Assembly (NCBI RefSeq): GCF_036370855.1
Contig: NC_088102.1
Location: forward strand, 70,689,601-70,753,600
DNA length: 64,000 nucleotides
DNA from: Dromaius novaehollandiae
Taxonomy: Eukaryota > Chordata > Aves > Casuariiformes > Dromaiidae
Direction of reading: 5' to 3'
Made by a program: the position numbers and the translations under genes. Shown here piece by piece: positions 1 through 11,095 of the stretch (positions are counted from its first letter, which is position 1; every line of letters starts with the position of its first letter). A model generated the notes under the pieces. The model saw nothing but the letters and a program-made list of their open reading frames with translations, did not search any database and was not told the DNA's origin.

Positions 1-486
1 AGTCATTGCCTATTACGGCGTAAGCACAACCTGCTTCTGCCATTGCTTATCGCTTCTGCCACTGCTTTGTATAGCACCCTGTCTTCCCAAGGCTGCACAG
101 GGGCTCACGCCCTAAGAGAAAAAATACAGACCTTCCCACACATTATGGTGCTCCATTATATGAGTTGGCATCGGACTATTGTAAGTAAAACACAAAACAG
201 CATTGATTTTCTGCAGACAGAATACACAGCCAGAGGAAAATTACAGCTGGCCCTCAGTCAAGCTTTGTCTTGTGTCAAGGATTTGCTCTGCCCTGGTATT
301 TTCTCTCTGCACGTGGTCTCGGACAGCCCTCCCTGGAGAACGCTTCCTCTACGCAGAAAATAACATCACAAAAGCAGCAGCAGCACAAGTTGGCCCCCAA
401 GACAAACATTACTGTTTGTACATTAGTGCACGCTTTGCAAAAAAGCGGCGGTGTGTCCGCGTGGGATGGTGCCCGCCACGCTACAG
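1..486. other. non-coding flank downstream of the first OR
   Basis: This stretch lies 3' of the minus-strand receptor that ends at 487. Open frames here are short and overlap each other, with no recognisable domain. The longest minus-strand frame is only the frame-shifted continuation of the receptor. I see no repeat or RNA gene in it. Confidence 0.5.
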
Positions 487-1423
487 TCACATAGAAAATT
501 TCCTCCTCTGCATCAGCCTCCCCAGCGCAGCCTTCACCTCCTGGTTCCTCAGGCTGTAGACGAGGGGGTTCAGCATGGGGATGGCCATGGTGTAGAGCAC
601 AGCAGACACTTTGTCGTCTTCCGCTGAGAAGCGGGAGCTGGGGCGCACGTAAATAAAGAAGAGGGTCCCGAAGAACAAGGTGACCGCAGCCAGGTGGGAA
701 GTGCATGTGCTGAAAGCTTTGCGCCGGCCCGCGACGGAGCGGATCCTCAGGATGGCTGTGAGGATGTAGGCGTAGGAGACAAGGATAACGCCGCTGCTCA
801 GCGTGCCAAGCACGAAGGACAGGGTGAGAAGCACCAGCCTGTTGGTGCGCGTGTTCGAGGAGGAGCAGGAGATCACTGCGGGGATATCGCAGAAGAAGTG
901 GTTGACCACACTGGGCTTGCAGAAGCGTAGCTGGAAAGTAAGGCTGGTATGTGTCACGGCATTCACAACCCCCACCAGGTACGGGCCAACCTACCAGCCA
1001 GGCACAGATTTTGGGGGACATGATGACAGCGTAGAGCAGAGGTTTGGAAATGGCCACGTAGCGGTCATAGGCCATCGCTGCCAGGAGGTAGCACTCGGTA
1101 GCCACAAAGAGGCTGAAGAACCACATCTGCGCGGCGCACTGAGGATGTGAAATGGCTTTCTGCTGAGCGAAGAAGTTGGCCAGCATCTGGGGGGTGACCA
1201 CGGAGGAGTAGCAGAAGTCTACAAGGGATAGGTTACTGAGGAAGAAGTACATGGGGGTGTGAAGCTGAGGGTCAATAGAGATTAAAAACATCATCCCGAG
1301 ATTCCCCACTAATGTGACGACGTAGCTCACCAGGAAAAACAAGAAAAGGGGAATCCGCAGTTCCAGGCAGTCTGAAAAACCCTCAAGAATGAACTCCATC
1401 GCTTCTGTGCAGTTTTCTACCAT
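487..1423 (-). pseudogene. class II olfactory receptor with a single-base frameshift
   Basis: This is a seven-helix odorant receptor gene, whose product would sit in the ciliary membrane of olfactory neurons and signal through Golf. Reading from 1423, the first ~144 residues show an N-terminal glycosylation site (N4-C-T), the helix-1 GN motif at 40-41, [11 protein letters not shown] in helix 2 and [10 protein letters not shown] at the end of helix 3. The last residue of that motif is Ser where Cys is usual. The frame is lost near 990-991. It resumes one base over and continues from 975 to 487 with NHFFCDIP in loop 2, SYAYIL in helix 5, [10 protein letters not shown] in helix 6 and [12 protein letters not shown] in helix 7. 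One extra base, a doubled C on the plus strand at 990-991, accounts for the break, and without it the length would be 311 residues, normal for the family. I see no other damage, so it is a very young pseudogene, a segregating null allele or a sequence error. It resembles the OR5/8/9-like clade. Confidence 0.88.
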
Positions 1424-3084
1424 CCTTTCTTGCTAGCCTGTGTGAACTAAAAAAAAGCCAACATATGGGCTAGTGTTAGATAGCTCAGTAGCCGTGCCCT
1501 GGTAGTCCTAGGAGATAATCTCACAGGGCTGGCAACTGCTTTTCTATCGAAATGGGTTGTAGGACTGGAAACACTTCTGAATCATCTTTAATCCTTGTGG
1601 GCAGCTCTACCAAATCCTTCTTTTCAGGAGCTAATCCAGCTCCTTCAGGACTTAATTGCTTACCACTTACTTTCTTACTGCAGAGTTGAAATCAGCTATG
1701 CTGTGCTGGGTGATCAAAATGTTTCCTTGTCAGATGGTGTCCAGATACTACAAATAATGTTTAAAAAAAGGTCACAGAGTGGGGAGAGAGGTGCCTGCCT
1801 GCCCGGGGAGGTGCCCTGGAGGAAGGGGGGCTACTGGGTCTGGGAGGAACTGAGCATGCATTTGGGGGAGACGACTGGCTCAGGGGGAGATGGCCGAGGG
1901 TGGTAGGGAAGCAGACCTGAAGCTCCAGGAAAAGAGGAAGACTTTCCAACATCTCTGGAGAGCCTGAGGGATCTGTGGACTCCAAGAAGGTGTGAAATCT
2001 ACCTGGAGTGGAGACACGGGCTGGTAGGAGGGGTTTGCCCTGCAAGACTGCTATGATGGGCAATAAATGTGCATTCAAGCCCTCCCTCACCCAGTGGGGC
2101 TTGAGTCCCCCAGCCACGTAGTTTGCTTGTTCCATGTCAGTATTTTTTGCATTCTTACAGAGAAAAGCTTTCGGGCCTGGAGTCTTTGGTGTCCATCACT
2201 GTGCTCTTTCCAAGGGAGAGGGGGAAGATGGCAGTCCCAACTCACGGCTCGCGGTTACTCCTATTGTTCCTTGTGACTTTGCAATCAGTCTCAAATTACA
2301 GTTTAAAAAAATCAGTGCTAGCAGAGACCTTGAGAGATCACCTAAGCCATCCCCTGAACTAAGACCAGTCCAGCCTGGCAGGTGCTTTTCTGCGGCTTGA
2401 GCGTTCATCCAGCTGCCCCAGCAACATCCCTGCAGTCACAGGCTGATCACCAGCGGTGAGCTTACCTGCTACAGGGGATGAAGTCTTCCTCACCGTTTGA
2501 AATAAGAAGTAAAGAATAGCAATAAAATTTCTGCCTTCTCTTCCTTTGATCAAGCAGCTCCGGTGTTGCCTTACCCTGCCTGTTGTGCAGAGTGAGACAC
2601 CCCACCAAACACGTGCTGGACCAAGCAGCTGCAGAGCGACCTGAGCATCACCTTTTCACTGGTGCAATTTCTCATGGAAACCCAAAGTCCTTGCTTGCCC
2701 CACTGTCCTCTGACCACGAGGAACCTCTTTTTTCTCAAGTCCTCTCCCTGGGAGAAGAGATTTATCCCGACACTAAGCATCTCTAGAAAAAAAAGTTCAT
2801 GTGTGTGTTGAAATGATGGCAATTATTTTCCTACCTTTGGGACTGAAAATTGTATGTACTTTCTGTTAAGCTTTCTGTGCTCTGGGACGTTATTATCGCC
2901 TTGTTTTCATTTCCGTGTGATAGAGGAGCACATTCCTGGGGAATAGTGGACTCTGTGGTGCTGGATCAATACCTCTGTTTTGCACGTGTCCCAGCAACCT
3001 CAGTTTTGATTGCAATATCTGTTCTGGCTTAGGTTGTCCTCAGTGTGGCGGGAAGAATACTAGGTCAGTTAGTTCCTTTCCTTT
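1424..3084. other. intergenic, no gene recognised
   Basis: Only short overlapping open frames without domains are present. A stretch at about 2310-2385 resembles the reverse complement of an old CR1 3' end (an AGAGACCTTGAGAGATCA-like run followed by CCATCCCCTGA), but it is too short and diverged to call firmly. The 5' non-coding exon and promoter of the minus-strand receptor should lie in the first part of this stretch, and I could not identify them. Confidence 0.4.
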
Positions 3085-3143
3085 TATACATATATATATA
3101 CACATGTATATATGCACATTTGCCTCTGTTTATATATATGTGC
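3085..3143. repeat. TA-rich imperfect microsatellite
   Basis: Runs of alternating T and A (ATACATATATATATA, GTATATATG, TTATATATATG) are interrupted by short C/G-containing spacers. This is a simple-sequence tract with no coding content. Confidence 0.75.
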
Positions 3144-3407
3144 GTGAAATAAAGAAGAAACACTGAAAAGTGCATTTCTATTTGACACAGCGTGAAGTTT
3201 ATTCATTTGCAATTTACTTAAGCCAGTTAAAATAAAGATCAATCTTTAAATGAAAGGTGCCTTTTCACAATGCAGATGAAAAAGTCCAAGCATATGTGCC
3301 AACATAGTATATTCTCACATCCAACAAAAAACATTTCTCTCTGAACTGAGCAAAATGTTTCTGTTTAATGCCTTCTCTGTCCCTCCCTGGATGGGATTCA
3401 TTGCACA

Positions 3408-3805
3408 TTTTAGTGCCCTGAGGGCAGCAATGGGTCATAAGAGCCCTGACGAGCCTCACCTGGACCCCCACTCACACCACGTCCTAGGAGCCCTATTTAA
3501 GCTCAGCCCGGGGCCTTCAACCTCTTCCTGCACTGTGCTGGAGGTGTGCTTGTCTCCAGCCTGGTCTCTGCCTCCTGGATGGACCTCAGACCTGCCCTGT
3601 AGGCAGCCTCTGGATGGACCCCAGACCTGGCTTATTGCCTGCTGTGCCTGGGGCTGTCAATGGACCCTGTTACCAGCCCCAGGCTCTGCCTGCCCCGTCT
3701 GCCCCTGTGGGTCTGCGCCCTGATGGGGAGGGTACTGTCTGCGCTGAGGACTCAGCTGGCCCTTGCTGCTCCCTGAAGCTTTGTCCTGGAGCTGTCCTGT
3801 TTTAG
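3408..3805 (+). repeat. unnamed interspersed repeat, copy A
   Basis: This segment is clearly related to 28924-29350 and 42651-43115. Shared landmarks in order are: CCCTGAGGGCAG near the start; a CCTCACCTGGACC block; a TTTAAGCTCAGCCC block about 85 bases in; TCCTGGATGGACCTCAGACC; a TGGATGGACCCCAGACCTGG-like block; and a GGACCCTGTTACCAGCC-like block. Copy A lacks about 100 bases in the middle that B and C keep. No open frame is shared between copies. The family is not one I recognise; a SINE-like element or the remnant of a solo long terminal repeat are both possible. Confidence 0.65.
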
Positions 3806-3811
3806 GTTTTT

Positions 3812-4460
3812 GTTAAAGCCCTGGAGGTGATGGAGTGCACCCTCACCAAGTCTGTGGGTGATGCCGAACTGTGGGGCTGGACCAGTTGATATGCTTGGGG
3901 GCAGGGTGGCTGGGCAGAAGCAACTGGGCAGGCTGGGGCAATGGGCCACCAGGAACCTCATGAACTTCAGTAGGGACAAATGATGAATCCTGTGACAAAA
4001 TAACTGGTGTGTGCTGGGGAGCACCTCTGTCGGGAGACCTGCAGTCCTGGTGTGCAATCCTGTGCAATCACCTGTGAGAAGAAGCTGAGGGGAAAGTGCT
4101 TACTTAGGTCCTCTCAAGGCCTCCTGTTCTGCAGGCTAAGAGCAGCCTCACAGTGCCTACAGGCAGGTTATCAAGAAGCCAAAGCCAGGCTCTGCTGAGG
4201 TACACAGCGGGGAGATGAGGGACAGCGGTCATAAACTGAATTGGGGATGTTTGACTGGATAGAAGACTGTTTTTCCCCCAGAGGACAGTCAGGTGCTGGA
4301 AGAGGGCCCAGCAAGGCTCTGCAGCCTCCATCCTAGGAGATTTTTCAAGACTTGACTTGACTAGAGAAAGCCCCAAGCAATGTGATGTGAATTCAGGTTG
4401 AACCTGTATTAAGGAGATTGGACTAGAGGCCTCCTGAGGTCCCTTCCCACCTGAGTCCAT
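3812..4460 (+). mobile_element. old CR1 LINE fragment, reverse transcriptase 3' part and 3' end
   Basis: The sequence matches the known CR1 layout in the sense direction. A GTGCACCCTCACCAAGT block is followed by GGCAATGGGCCACCAGGAACCTCATGAACTTCA. Both correspond to the end of the CR1 reverse transcriptase (the L-E-K-W-A-N-R-N-L-M-K-F region). Later blocks near 4170-4460 (AAAGCCAGGCTCTGCT, and GGACTAGAGGCCTCCTGAGGTCCCTTCCCACCTG) match the CR1 3' end. The copy is divergent, the frame is not open, and parts are missing between about 4085 and 4140, so it is an old dead insertion. Confidence 0.75.
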
Positions 4461-7400
4461 GATTAGTCTGATTCAGTGACCACCTGTGAATGTGCTGAAG
4501 AGCCAGGACCTTTGCGCAGACCTCCATGGGTAGTATGTGATGTGGAGATGGTAATGTTAAACTAGCCAACATATTGAATGAGATATCCTGTTTTTTCCAA
4601 GCATCCTTAAAATACCACCACTGCTCTCTGCTGGCATGAGTACAGCAGAGCAGCTCCTGAACATGACTTAATCGGGGCAGATGGCATATTTTAGGTTTAT
4701 GACACCTCTTTCCTTTGACAGATGCTCTCAGGCAACTCATATGCATCCCTTCCCCAGCTGTTTGCAGCCACTTTCCATTCCCACCTGCACGTGAATCACT
4801 GCCACCAGTGAGCCTAAGCGTACTACCTGAGAGTCCTTCACAGCAGAGCTGAGGGTTAGATATCTGCTCTGCTTCCCGCACTGTGGCCACAGGCAGACAG
4901 AAGAGGAAGGAAGACATGCCGCAGAGGAAAAGCACTAGCTGAATTGCCACTTGTTCCACTGACGGGGCCGTACAACCAGCTCTACGTTGGCATCCATCAA
5001 AAGAAAAGCTGCACAAGGCAGCGATCTCCTTGGAGGGAGAAACTGGTCTCCCATGGCCAAGAACATCTCGTGGGGAGCAGCCCCAAAGGAGATGAAGGGC
5101 TATGTGCTCAGCACCCAGTTCTCCAGTCGCCGTGGGGCTCTGGTGTGGGGCTGCCCCCGGGCCCTGGAGCAGTGATCAGATGGTGCCTGTGGCCAGAAGT
5201 GCTCCACTAGTCCTGGTGGGTTAAAGGCGTCCCCAAATTGAGCTGGGCTGGGGCACACTGCTTCTGGAGAGAACAGATATCTCTGTTTTGCCCTTTGCTC
5301 TCCACAGGTTGAACTATCGTTGCAGAACTGGACAAACTACGGAGCATGAGACGCTGTGGAGAAGGCCAGGCTTGATCTTCTATAAATGAATGCATCTGTG
5401 GGCAGAGAGAACCTCAGGTAAACTAACCCAGAGGCAGGTGTTCATTGAATGAATACAAACTCAGAGACTTGGTTAGACAGTGCCCTGGTTGGGATTCACC
5501 TGCCTAACTGCAGATGTTGAAAAGTTGTTTATGTGAGTCTGGCCATGTTGTCCAGGTGTCCTTAATACTGTACAGGGAGAAATAGGTGCTTCTGATGAGT
5601 GATATATCCTGGAGAGGTGTCCAAAGCTAGCTTGAGTCCTCGGAAAGACTAAGTAAAGAAGCTGACACGGCACCCAGCCCAAAGAAAACCCTGGTGCACA
5701 ATCGTATTAGAAAGGGCAGTGTAAAACTGCAAGTTATCTTGAAACTGGAAAAGTGAGAATGGTGGCAATTTGATTTCTGTATTTTGATATACTTTTTCCT
5801 TAATGGATGCATGTTCAATTCAAGCGAAAAGGTCATACAAACAAAAGTAAATTTAACCTAACTGGCCATGACAAAGATGAACAGATTTCCTTAACTTCTT
5901 ACTCATGGATCAGTTTACTGTATGTGTTTCTCCAGAAACACAGGAAGAAAAAGTTCTTCTAATTTCTTCCATGAAAATGCATTGTCTCGTGTTTAGTTTT
6001 TCCTTGCAAAGTTAAGTATGTAAGTATAATTACTTATCCTCTGCAGGCATTATTTCTGTTATGTTTGGTTGCCAAAACATAACCCGCAGGGAGAAATCTC
6101 TGCATGATGCAATCCCAGCTCCTCAGGGAAGCTTGCTCTGTTTTCCGCGTGCTCTGGAGAACCTGTGATAACTTATCCCATGAGTATGGGATCAGTGGGA
6201 CATCATTCTGCTTCCGTAGAGACCGGCAGAGCCTATATTTGGATTTCTGCTCAGTCCTCACTGTGTGGGGGTCTGCCAATAACTCAGGAGACCATTAAAT
6301 GGAGTGAAAGTGGATGAATTTCTGAGACAAAGATGCTGGATGGCGAGGTGTTCACTGTCCTCATACATCTCTGTTAAGAATTTGATAACTTTGTGCCTAG
6401 ACAAAATCCTCCATCAGCACCTGGCTGATGATCCTACTTGCCTGCGGTTTCGCTGGGATGGGGGAGAACTGTGAAGAACTGCAGGAGTACCAATGTAAGG
6501 TAGGAAAATTAAGGATCTCAGTAAGAAACTACTGAAAGAATGCAGCAAAGATACAAAAGAAGAGGTGGGAAATCGCAGTGCACGTTGAATAATGCTTTTA
6601 CACATGGTGTTGGATTAACCTTACGAGACCTGTGCTGCTCACAAGAATTCACAAGCAGCAAGGGTGTCATAGTAGACAAGCAACACTGCAAAGATGGATT
6701 CTTACTTTAGCCCTGTGTTTAAGTCAGATGCTCAAGTTCATTTTTTCCAAGTCCCAGAAGAAGACATAACCTTTGTCAGCTTGTCCGGCCCATGGCACGC
6801 TTTCAAAATGAACGCTGGCCAAAGAGCTCACCGCTATTACTCACTTTCAAAAGCTTGTCTGAATCATTACAGTTTGTCTGTATCCAGGTAAGAGGCATGA
6901 CAGTTGGAAATGTTGGGTTTGGCTGAAAACTGTAGAAGACTCTAATGTATATTAACAGGATGAGGTCCTGGGGGTGGGGCGATTTTGAATCATAATTGTT
7001 GGAAATGCCTGCGCAGCTGTCAATGCCTGCCCCTGAACACCGTTCCCTAGATCATAGGGATCTCAAACGTAGAGTATGCACTGACAGAAGGCATAGTATG
7101 CAAACATGCTCCTCAAGTGTGCTTCACTGCGTCCCACCAGGAGCTGCAGGAGAAGAGATGCACCGATGAACGAGAGAACAAGCATGCCTGCTGTAACGTG
7201 CAAGAAGGGATTTGGGGGATGGATGGGACAGAATACCCCAAACCTAGTAAGTCACCCTTGCCTCACCCAAACGCACAACCATGCCTGGGTTGGTTACACT
7301 TAGTTTTGACCACGGGATGCCACGTTTGTAGAAGAGCATCTTCCCCACCAGTCCTACCTGGAGTCCAGGTGAGAAACCACCAGTAAGCAGAGAGCGCACC

Positions 7401-7940
7401 GACATCCAGGGCACACTTGGACACAGCTCTGCTAGGTCCTGGTGGTGTTTCAAGAGTTGGTCCCAGGCTGTTGTCAGGTCCAAGCTCACCTCGCATCCAC
7501 ATTGTTCCTGCATTATGGAAACAAGTCCGGATGGGCTTGGGAGAAATGGCAGAGGAACATGCTAGAAAAAGAATTTGAGCCCATATTCCCCACTTGCTTG
7601 GGCAGGTAGCTGGGTCAGGCAAGGAATGACCACATTTGCCCAGAAAAAACTTCTGCTTTGGTCTCCTCAGGATGTTGCTGACATTGCGGGGAAAGTTGGC
7701 TGGGCTCAAGAGCCCCGGGATGCGTGGTGAAACGGGGCTTTGCCAGCAGCTCTGCTGCAGGTAGCTGGCCATGACCGGTGCTCCTGTAGACAGTGCAGAC
7801 AATACTGGACCCCAGCACGAAGGTGCAAAAGAGAATGTAGCTTTCTGTCGCTCGTGGCTGCTCCATCCTCTTGTTTCCTCCCCCCAAATTAAGTTGTCCT
7901 TATCTTTTTCAGGACCTTTGCTTGAGGGTCATGTGATATA
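4461..7940. other. intergenic, no gene recognised
   Basis: Nearly 3.5 kb contain only short open frames on both strands with no domain, no paired splice sites around an open frame, and no repeat that I recognise. Longer open stretches such as 4423-5016 and 7263-7802 on the minus strand have no motif or homology I can name. Confidence 0.4.
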
Positions 7941-8262
7941 ACATCTGGAGTACTGTGTCCAATTCTGGGCTCCCCTGTACCAGAGAGAGAGGGAACTACT
8001 GGAGGGAGTCCAGGATAGGGCTATAAAGATGATTAGGGGCCTGGAGCATCTCTCTTATGAGGAAAGGCTGGGAGAGCTGGGCCTGTTTAGCCTGGAGAAG
8101 AGAAGACTCAGGGAGGATCTTATCAATGTATACAAATATCACAAGGGAGGGTGTCAAGAGGATGCGGCTAGACTGTTTTCAGTGGAGCCTAGCAACAGGA
8201 CAAGAGGCAACGGGCACAGATTGAAACACAGGAAGATCCATCTGAAGTTAAAGTGTTTAACT
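7941..8262 (+). mobile_element. CR1 LINE fragment, end of ORF2
   Basis: The block starts with CTGGAGTACTGTGTCCAATTCTGGGCTCC and runs through the diagnostic C-terminal part of the CR1 ORF2 protein. From 8029 the frame reads [20 protein letters not shown], then [16 protein letters not shown], then the ARLFSV and [14 protein letters not shown] region. The match stops before the CR1 3' untranslated end, so both ends are truncated. The open frame survives only because the copy is short; it is not a functional gene. Confidence 0.92.
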
Positions 8263-9086
8263 TAAGGAATTGTTTTGCATGCATGATGATCTGCAGGGAG
8301 GCGGCTGAGCTTGATCTCCTTTTCGACATCTACAGAGCAAGCCTCAAAGCCTGAGCATTTCATTTAAACCTCTCCCATAGTCAGGTTACCCTCAGAGGAT
8401 AAGTCATCTTAATCTAAGCGAAATAGGTCATAATAGGTCAGAAGAGCAAATTCTCTACATTGCCAGGAAAGCCAGAGGGCCAGTTTTGCCGTAGCTTGTC
8501 TGTAGCGTGGTAGTCCAAAGAGATGTGAATCTCACTTCTAATGCAGGAAACAATGCCAGAAGGAAGGATTCTGCCTAGTCTGTAGACAGATAAAAAGAGA
8601 CGAGTTTCCACCCTGAAAGCACAGCCATTTTTCCCCAGAACTTTAAATTCCAAGATACCCTTCCAGTTTGTGATAGGACCTTGTATTAACTGTAGCCTTG
8701 ATGGATCTGCTTAGGCAATGTAGTTGCTGCCTCAGAATACAAGAAAAAATGAACAAGGGTGCATGATCCCCAGCTGTCACCGTAATATTTATGAAACATC
8801 TCATGAGCCCCCAAAAATCCGGGTCTAGATACTGGATTTGTGACTGGAAGGGAATCATGGGTCAAAGGACAGGTTGTGACAACCTGCTTTCTTTGTTGGA
8901 TGTTTATGGAAAATAATTTCAAAGAACTGCTGATTTTTTTCTTCCTTCCGGAGATGTTACTGTCACTGCAAGAAAATAATCAGCAGGTCTTTTACTTTTT
9001 TCCTTTCCCATTTAACCTCAAAGGCAGTGTCAGCTTTTCACATGGATATTTATGAAGCAGAAATTCCATCCAGCATTTTTTCACCC
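8263..9086. other. left flank of the OR tandem array
   Basis: This is unique sequence between the CR1 fragment and the first array unit. It does not match the sequence upstream of array copies 2-4, so any promoter and first exon of copy 1 differ from theirs. An open frame runs from 9027 into the receptor and would add 34 residues, but it has no OR character and I treat it as chance. Confidence 0.5.
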
Positions 9087-9098
9087 TCTTCCTTCCAG
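9087..9098 (+). promoter_or_regulatory. putative 3' splice site before OR copy 1
   Basis: The string TCTTCCTTCCAG ends in AG at 9097-9098, 30 bases before the start codon. OR genes usually splice one or more non-coding 5' exons to an intronless coding exon, and this is the right place for that acceptor. The same AG lies at 14397-14398, 19702-19703 and 24992-24993 in the other copies. A second AG follows 12 bases later (CTCTCCACAG) and could be used instead. Confidence 0.5.
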
Positions 9099-9128
9099 GT
9101 CTCTCCACAGCGACTAAGGACAGTACAA

Positions 9129-10064
9129 ATGGATGAGGAGAACTGCACCAGGGTGACCCACTTCACCCTCTCGGGACTCACAGAGCACCCACACCTGAAG
9201 CCCATCCTCTTTGCCCTCTTCCTGGGCAGCTACGTGCTGACCCTGGTGGGAAACCTCAGCATCATCGTGCTGGTCAGGGTCAGCCCCCAGCTCCACACCC
9301 CCATGTACTTTTTCCTCAGTAACTTGTCCTTCCTAGACATTTGCTATTCCTGCACCATCAGCCCCCAAATGCTGTTGGACCTTTCAGAAAAACACAAGGC
9401 CCTTTCTTTTGCTGGCTGCCTCACGCAGTTTTACTTCTACGCTGTTTTTGCCACGGCTGAGATTTACCTTCTGGCTGCCATGGCGTACGACCGCTACGTG
9501 GCCATCTGCAGCCCCCTGCTCTACGGGGTCGTCATGTCTCCCGGCCTCTGCACGCGCCTGGTCGTTGGGTCCTACCTCGCGGGGCTGCTGAATGCCGTCG
9601 TACACACGAGCGCCTTGCTCCAGCTCTCCTTCTGTGGCCCTCGGGTCATCAATAACTTCTACTGTGACGGGCCCCCCTTGTTCGTGCTCTCCTCCACTGA
9701 CACGTGGCTCAATGAGGTGGTGATGTTTGTGTTTGCGGGCTTCAACTTGACCATGACCAACCTGCTCATCGTTGCCTCCTACGCCCGCATTGCGGTGACC
9801 ATTGCGAGGATGCGCTCTGCTGCAGGCAGGCGCAAAGCCTGCTCCACCTGTGCCTCCCACCTAGCAGCTGTCATGATGCTCTACGTGAGTTTTGTCCTCC
9901 TGTACCTACGGCCCAGCTGTAGTTCAGCAGTTGATGAAGACAAGTTGGCTTCGATATTCTCTGCGGTAGTGATACCTTTGTCAAATCCTCTGATGTATAG
10001 CCTGAGAAACAAGGAGGTGAAGGCTGCTCTGAGGAGACTTCTTAGGAGGAAAATGTGCCCATGA
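9129..10064 (+). CDS. class II olfactory receptor, array copy 1 (311 aa)
   Basis: This is an intact seven-transmembrane odorant receptor expected in olfactory cilia and coupled to Golf. I chose the ATG at 9129 because MDEENCT begins all four copies and carries the usual N-terminal glycosylation site (N5-C-T); an upstream in-frame ATG at 9027 is not shared by the others. Landmarks are GN at 41-42 (helix 1), [17 protein letters not shown] from 58 (helix 2), Cys97 and Cys179 for the conserved disulfide, [10 protein letters not shown] at 118-127, SY at 217-218 (helix 5), KACSTCASHL at 236-245 (helix 6; Cys replaces the usual Phe) and NPLMYSLRN at 286-294 (helix 7). It differs from copies 2 and 3 at Ala203, Leu207 and Met309. 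The closest resemblance is to the OR5/8/9-like group that includes chicken COR genes; the exact subfamily is not certain. Confidence 0.96.
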   Translation: MDEENCTRVTHFTLSGLTEHPHLKPILFALFLGSYVLTLVGNLSIIVLVRVSPQLHTPMYFFLSNLSFLDICYSCTISPQMLLDLSEKHKALSFAGCLTQFYFYAVFATAEIYLLAAMAYDRYVAICSPLLYGVVMSPGLCTRLVVGSYLAGLLNAVVHTSALLQLSFCGPRVINNFYCDGPPLFVLSSTDTWLNEVVMFVFAGFNLTMTNLLIVASYARIAVTIARMRSAAGRRKACSTCASHLAAVMMLYVSFVLLYLRPSCSSAVDEDKLASIFSAVVIPLSNPLMYSLRNKEVKAALRRLLRRKMCP

Positions 10065-10914
10065 AGATTTGGGTTTTTTTAAACCTTCATGCTTCTGTCT
10101 TATTCCTTGCTAGGTGTCTTCCGTGTTCAATCAGGTGTGCCCAGGTTGGGATCCCATTTAAAGTGTTCATAGGGGCAGGGCAGAATGACTTTTCTGTGGG
10201 CTGGTGACCTTCATACTCAACATCTCGCTCAACAGCCTAAAAGTAAATAGGAGATAGTTTCCCTGAGTAGAAGGAGGAGGAGAAGCTGTTTCCCAAAGCA
10301 CTTATCAGTACTACTGAAGATGTGTTCATTCTTTAGCAAGTACGTAAGGGAGATGCAATGCATCATCTGAATTGCTACATGAGCTTATTTCCTGAGTTCA
10401 CAGCCACCATTAGTCTCCAGGGTCAACCACATGGTCTCCAAATTTGTTTGTGGTGATTGTTCTAGCCCTGCAGGATCCAGCTGGCATTGAGGAAAGGAAA
10501 TTCTGGCTGCCAGCTGGGACCGCTCCTGATCATTCTGTCCCTAGAGAACACCACTTTGGGCACTTGGTCCCGAGAAGCAGACTTGGGACTCAAAGGCACA
10601 TGTGGAAACCCGCAGGGATTTTGCAGGGGGAAAGCCTGAGCTCTGCGTGAGCAATCAGACATGACACGTTGTACTTGCCCTGCTGGTTGCAGCTGCCCAA
10701 GGCCCATGATGTGACTACTGCTCTCCACTGATGGCCAGAGCTGCTGGCCACGTGTGGCAGGAAGGCTTTTCCGCCCTCCGATTAGCTTCCATCACAGCCA
10801 GGACTGCAAAGTTGGACCTTTCCTGGGGGAGAGGGAAGAGAGCCTGATGGCACTGCTGTGGTAGGATATAATTTATTAGGAAGAGCAACAGAGGGTTGTT
10901 CTTTCCTTCTCCAG

Positions 10915-11095
10915 GGCCCTGATGTGATGGTGGATTACCCAGAGAGGTGGTGGAGTCTCCTTCCTTGGAGATATTCAAAAGCCATCTAGGCACAATCCTG
11001 GGCAACGTGCTCTAGGTGACCCTGCCTGAGCATGAGGGTTGGCCTAGATGATCTCCAGGGATCCCTTCCAACCTCCGCCGCTCTGTGATTCTGTG
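10915..11095 (+). mobile_element. CR1 LINE 3' end in unit 1
   Basis: Sense-strand CR1 tail: a GAGAGGTGGTGGAGTCTCC block, then GGAGATATTCAAAAGCC, GGGTTGGCCTAGATGATCTCC and CTTCCAACCTCCGCCGCTC, ending in the CR1-type octamer terminus (TCTGTGATTCTGTG). It is severely 5'-truncated, as most CR1 copies are. The same insertion occupies the same place in units 2 and 3, so it predates the duplications. Confidence 0.88.

Noticed and set aside
275-960. Long C-terminal part of the open frame that begins at the first OR
   Set aside because: It is the out-of-frame reading past the single-base break. The true OR continuation is in the neighbouring frame down to 487.
9027-9128. 34-residue N-terminal extension of OR copy 1 from an upstream in-frame ATG
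   Set aside because: The extension is absent from the other three copies, has no OR features and crosses a likely splice acceptor. The ATG at 9129 is shared by all copies and gives a normal N-terminus.
9384-9860. 158-codon minus-strand frame, repeated at 14684, 19989 and 25279
   Set aside because: It lies wholly antisense to the OR coding sequence and recurs only because the OR is duplicated. It has no domain.
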